Positions 6,715-8,058 of a DNA stretch of 8,058 nucleotides are shown piece by piece. The position numbers were made by a program, and so were the translations under genes. Every line of letters begins with the position of its first letter. Position 1 is the stretch's first letter. Origin of the DNA: Deltaproteobacteria bacterium (GTDB taxonomy: Bacteria; Desulfobacterota; Syntrophia; Syntrophales; UBA2210). The stretch spans positions 1 to 8,058 of the forward strand of contig JAFGSH010000218.1 in assembly GCA_016934695.1 (NCBI GenBank), written 5' to 3'. Under the pieces are notes generated by a model that saw only the letters and a list, made by a program, of their open reading frames with translations, searched no databases and was not told where the DNA came from.

Positions 6715-7560
6715 ATGGGATCTGAGGCACTGGCACTGATCTGCGGCCTGGCCGCGGCGGCGAGTTTCGGCACCGGCGATTTCTGCGGAGGGCTGGCGAC
6801 CAAGCGGAGCAGCGTCTTCGGCGTCATCGTCGTGTCGCAGATCTGCGGCCTCGCCCTCCTGGCCGGACTCGCCGCGGGGCTGGGAGAGCCGATCCCCTCC
6901 GGAGGAAACCTGGTCTTCGGGGGACTGGCGGGCCTCTTCGGGACGCTCGGTCTCACCGCCCTGTATATCGGTCTCGCGCGGGGGCGCATGGGGATCGTGG
7001 CCCCGATCAGCGCCGTCGTCGGGGCCGCCCTGCCCATCATGATCGGGATATTCATGGAAGGGCCGCCCTCGGGAAGTCAGTTTGCCGGGCTGCTGCTGGG
7101 GGTATGCGCGATCTGGCAGCTCGCCGGCGGGGGGACCGCCGCATCGATCCGGCCGCGCGAGGTGGTCCTGCCGATCCTGGCCGGGGCGGGATTCGGGTTC
7201 TTCTTCGTCTTCATCGACCGGGTCAGCGAGACGGCGATCTTCTGGCCGCTGGCCACGGCACGGGTGGTATCGATCTCGATGATCCTCGCGTTCATCGCCG
7301 CCCGCCGGCAGGGGATCGGGGTACCGGGAGTTCGTCCGCTGGTCGTCATCATCCTCGCAGGGCTCTTCGACGCCGCGGGGAACATCTTCTTCGCCCTGGC
7401 ATCGAGCCTGGGAAGGCTCGACATCGCGACGACGCTCACCTCGCTCTACCCCGCCGGGACCGTGCTCTTGGCCTGGCTCGTCCTCGGAGAGCGCCTGACC
7501 GCACGGCAGCGGTTCGGAGTCGCAGGCGCCCTCATTGCGCTCGCCCTGATCGCGTCATAA
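6715..7560 (+). CDS. EamA/DMT-superfamily transporter
   Basis: This 281-residue inner-membrane protein has about ten hydrophobic helices made of two EamA repeats (about 5-137 and 150-281), the standard size of drug/metabolite transporters. The first repeat opens with a glycine-rich helix (ASFGTGDFCGG, 16-26). The second ends with the family's usual closing pattern, LTSLYPAGTVLLAWLVLGE (241-259), followed by a final helix. Characterised relatives export amino acids, nucleobases or other metabolites; the substrate here is unknown. The ATG at 6715 follows a perfect AGGAGG (6705-6710). The frame is open back to 6562, but those extra residues are polar, unlike the family, and are rejected. It is transcribed alone, divergently from the MFS operon, and its stop is 15 bp from the stop of the convergent GYD gene. 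Confidence 0.92.
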   Translation: MGSEALALICGLAAAASFGTGDFCGGLATKRSSVFGVIVVSQICGLALLAGLAAGLGEPIPSGGNLVFGGLAGLFGTLGLTALYIGLARGRMGIVAPISAVVGAALPIMIGIFMEGPPSGSQFAGLLLGVCAIWQLAGGGTAASIRPREVVLPILAGAGFGFFFVFIDRVSETAIFWPLATARVVSISMILAFIAARRQGIGVPGVRPLVVIILAGLFDAAGNIFFALASSLGRLDIATTLTSLYPAGTVLLAWLVLGERLTARQRFGVAGALIALALIAS

Positions 7561-7575
7561 AAGACAGGAGAACCG

Positions 7576-7869
7576 TCAGAGGTCCTGCACCTCGGCCAAT
7601 AGCCGGTCGAACTGCTCCACATCGACGACCGGGGAGGTGACGAAGGAGATCCCCGTCAATTTATGGAGCGCCACCGAAGTCGCCATCGCCTTATCCGTGT
7701 CGGGGAGGTCCAGGGTGAAGACGAGGTCGTGCTCCCCCGCCACGGCATACATCGATATCACCTTCCCGCCGTTCCGTTTGATGATCTCGACGGCCTCCGT
7801 GGTCCTCTCCGGGGAGGCGCTTCGCAGGGCCTCTTTGGTGTACTTTCCGAACATCATAAATATCGGCAT
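7576..7869 (-). CDS. GYD domain-containing protein
   Basis: This is a small 97-residue soluble protein of the GYD family (Pfam PF08734), an alpha/beta ferredoxin-like fold of unknown biochemical role common in Deltaproteobacteria, other soil bacteria and archaea. It matches along its full length: N-terminal MPIFMMFGKYTKEA strand and helix, a central helix with ERTTEAVEIIKRNGGKV, and the signature region AVAGEHDLVFTLDLPD (42-57). The name-giving Gly-x-Tyr-Asp appears as Gly45-Glu-His47-Asp48. The C-terminal portion (SFVTSPVVDVEQF) is typical. The ATG at 7869 has AAGGAGGG about 8 nt upstream. It is apparently monocistronic, with its own promoter (7948-7975) and a leader hairpin (7911-7931). Confidence 0.88.
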   Translation of the reverse strand: MPIFMMFGKYTKEALRSASPERTTEAVEIIKRNGGKVISMYAVAGEHDLVFTLDLPDTDKAMATSVALHKLTGISFVTSPVVDVEQFDRLLAEVQDL

Positions 7870-7910
7870 GGTGGAATCCCTCCTTCCGGGTGGTTGTTTG
7901 GTGGTTCCGG

Positions 7911-7931
7911 GGAGACGGCCGGGCCGTCTCC
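7911..7931 (-). other. Stem-loop in the GYD mRNA leader
   Basis: GGAGACGGC (7911-7919) and GCCGTCTCC (7923-7931) form a perfect 9-bp stem with a 3-nt loop. Taking the predicted promoter, it would sit about 10-30 nt into the GYD transcript and end about 40 nt before the start codon, leaving the ribosome site free. It is not followed by a U-run on the minus strand. On the plus strand an interrupted T-rich stretch follows, so weak termination of convergent transcripts is possible. A 5' stabilising hairpin is the simplest reading. Confidence 0.55.
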
Positions 7932-7947
7932 TGCCCTTTATGTGTTT

Positions 7948-7975
7948 ATTTTAAGAGGAATTTTATACCCTTCAA
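7948..7975 (-). promoter_or_regulatory. Predicted sigma-70 promoter of the GYD gene
   Basis: On the minus strand, TTGAAG (7975-7970) and TAAAAT (7953-7948) are separated by 16 bp. They match consensus at 4/6 and 5/6, within a distinctly A/T-rich island in a GC-rich window. Transcription would begin near 7941, giving a leader of about 70 nt. Confidence 0.5.
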
Positions 7976-8026
7976 GGCGGACAGTCAACACCCCCAGGAG
8001 GGGAAAGGGAGGGCCGGGGGAATGAA

Positions 8027-8050
8027 GGGGGGCGTGCCGGCACGCCCCCC
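8027..8050 (-). terminator. Perfect GC-rich palindrome, possible terminator of an off-window gene
   Basis: GGGGGGCGTGCC is followed immediately by its exact reverse complement, giving a 24-bp perfect palindrome that could fold into a stem of about 10 bp with a 4-nt loop. On the minus strand it is followed by TTCATT, a poor U-tract; on the plus strand by GGTGG. It could terminate a minus-strand gene entering from the right, just before the GYD promoter, or be a dispersed hairpin element. No gene is visible in 7976-8058. Confidence 0.35.
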
Positions 8051-8058
8051 GGTGGATG

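Noticed and set aside
1..8058. Mobile element, CRISPR array, tRNA, rRNA or riboswitch
   Set aside because: No transposase or integrase motifs, terminal repeats, regularly spaced repeats, or recognisable structured RNA were seen on either strand.

Overview
This is a GC-rich bacterial window (roughly 60% G+C by eye) holding eight protein genes. Strong Shine-Dalgarno sequences and the gene mix suggest a Gram-negative, metabolically versatile anaerobe, plausibly of the Desulfobacterota (former Deltaproteobacteria). That mix is a membrane diguanylate cyclase, a YjjU-type patatin, a GYD protein, and OFA/monocarboxylate-like MFS carriers. The taxon is an inference from gene content and composition; no rRNA or other marker gene is present. 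I see no mobile element, tRNA, rRNA or CRISPR array.

Layout. On the minus strand at the left is a D-2-hydroxyacid dehydrogenase (1-822, C-terminus cut off by the window edge). Upstream of it is an SDR oxidoreductase (902-1669) with its own intrinsic terminator (869-903). A 229-bp divergent intergenic region (1670-1898) carries back-to-back -10 elements. It separates the SDR gene from a plus-strand pair: a seven-TM GGDEF diguanylate cyclase (1899-3092) and a patatin-like phospholipase (3147-4028). Converging on these is a minus-strand pair of unrelated MFS transporters (5355-6524, then 4073-5335, 19 bp apart), probably one operon. A second divergent region (6525-6714) leads to a plus-strand EamA/DMT exporter (6715-7560). 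This converges, with 15 bp between, on a small minus-strand GYD-domain protein (7576-7869) that has a recognisable promoter and a hairpin in its leader. The right end is non-coding and contains a perfect 24-bp GC-rich palindrome.

How the parts may work together. The two dehydrogenases and three transporters could serve uptake, export and interconversion of small organic acids or keto/hydroxy compounds, but no substrate can be read from sequence. The most suggestive association is the co-directional pair of a cyclic-dinucleotide synthase (GGDEF) and a patatin phospholipase. It superficially recalls second-messenger-activated phospholipases (CBASS CapV), though both proteins also look like ordinary housekeeping members of their families. 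Most of the window is conventional, and I do not claim a demonstrated new system.
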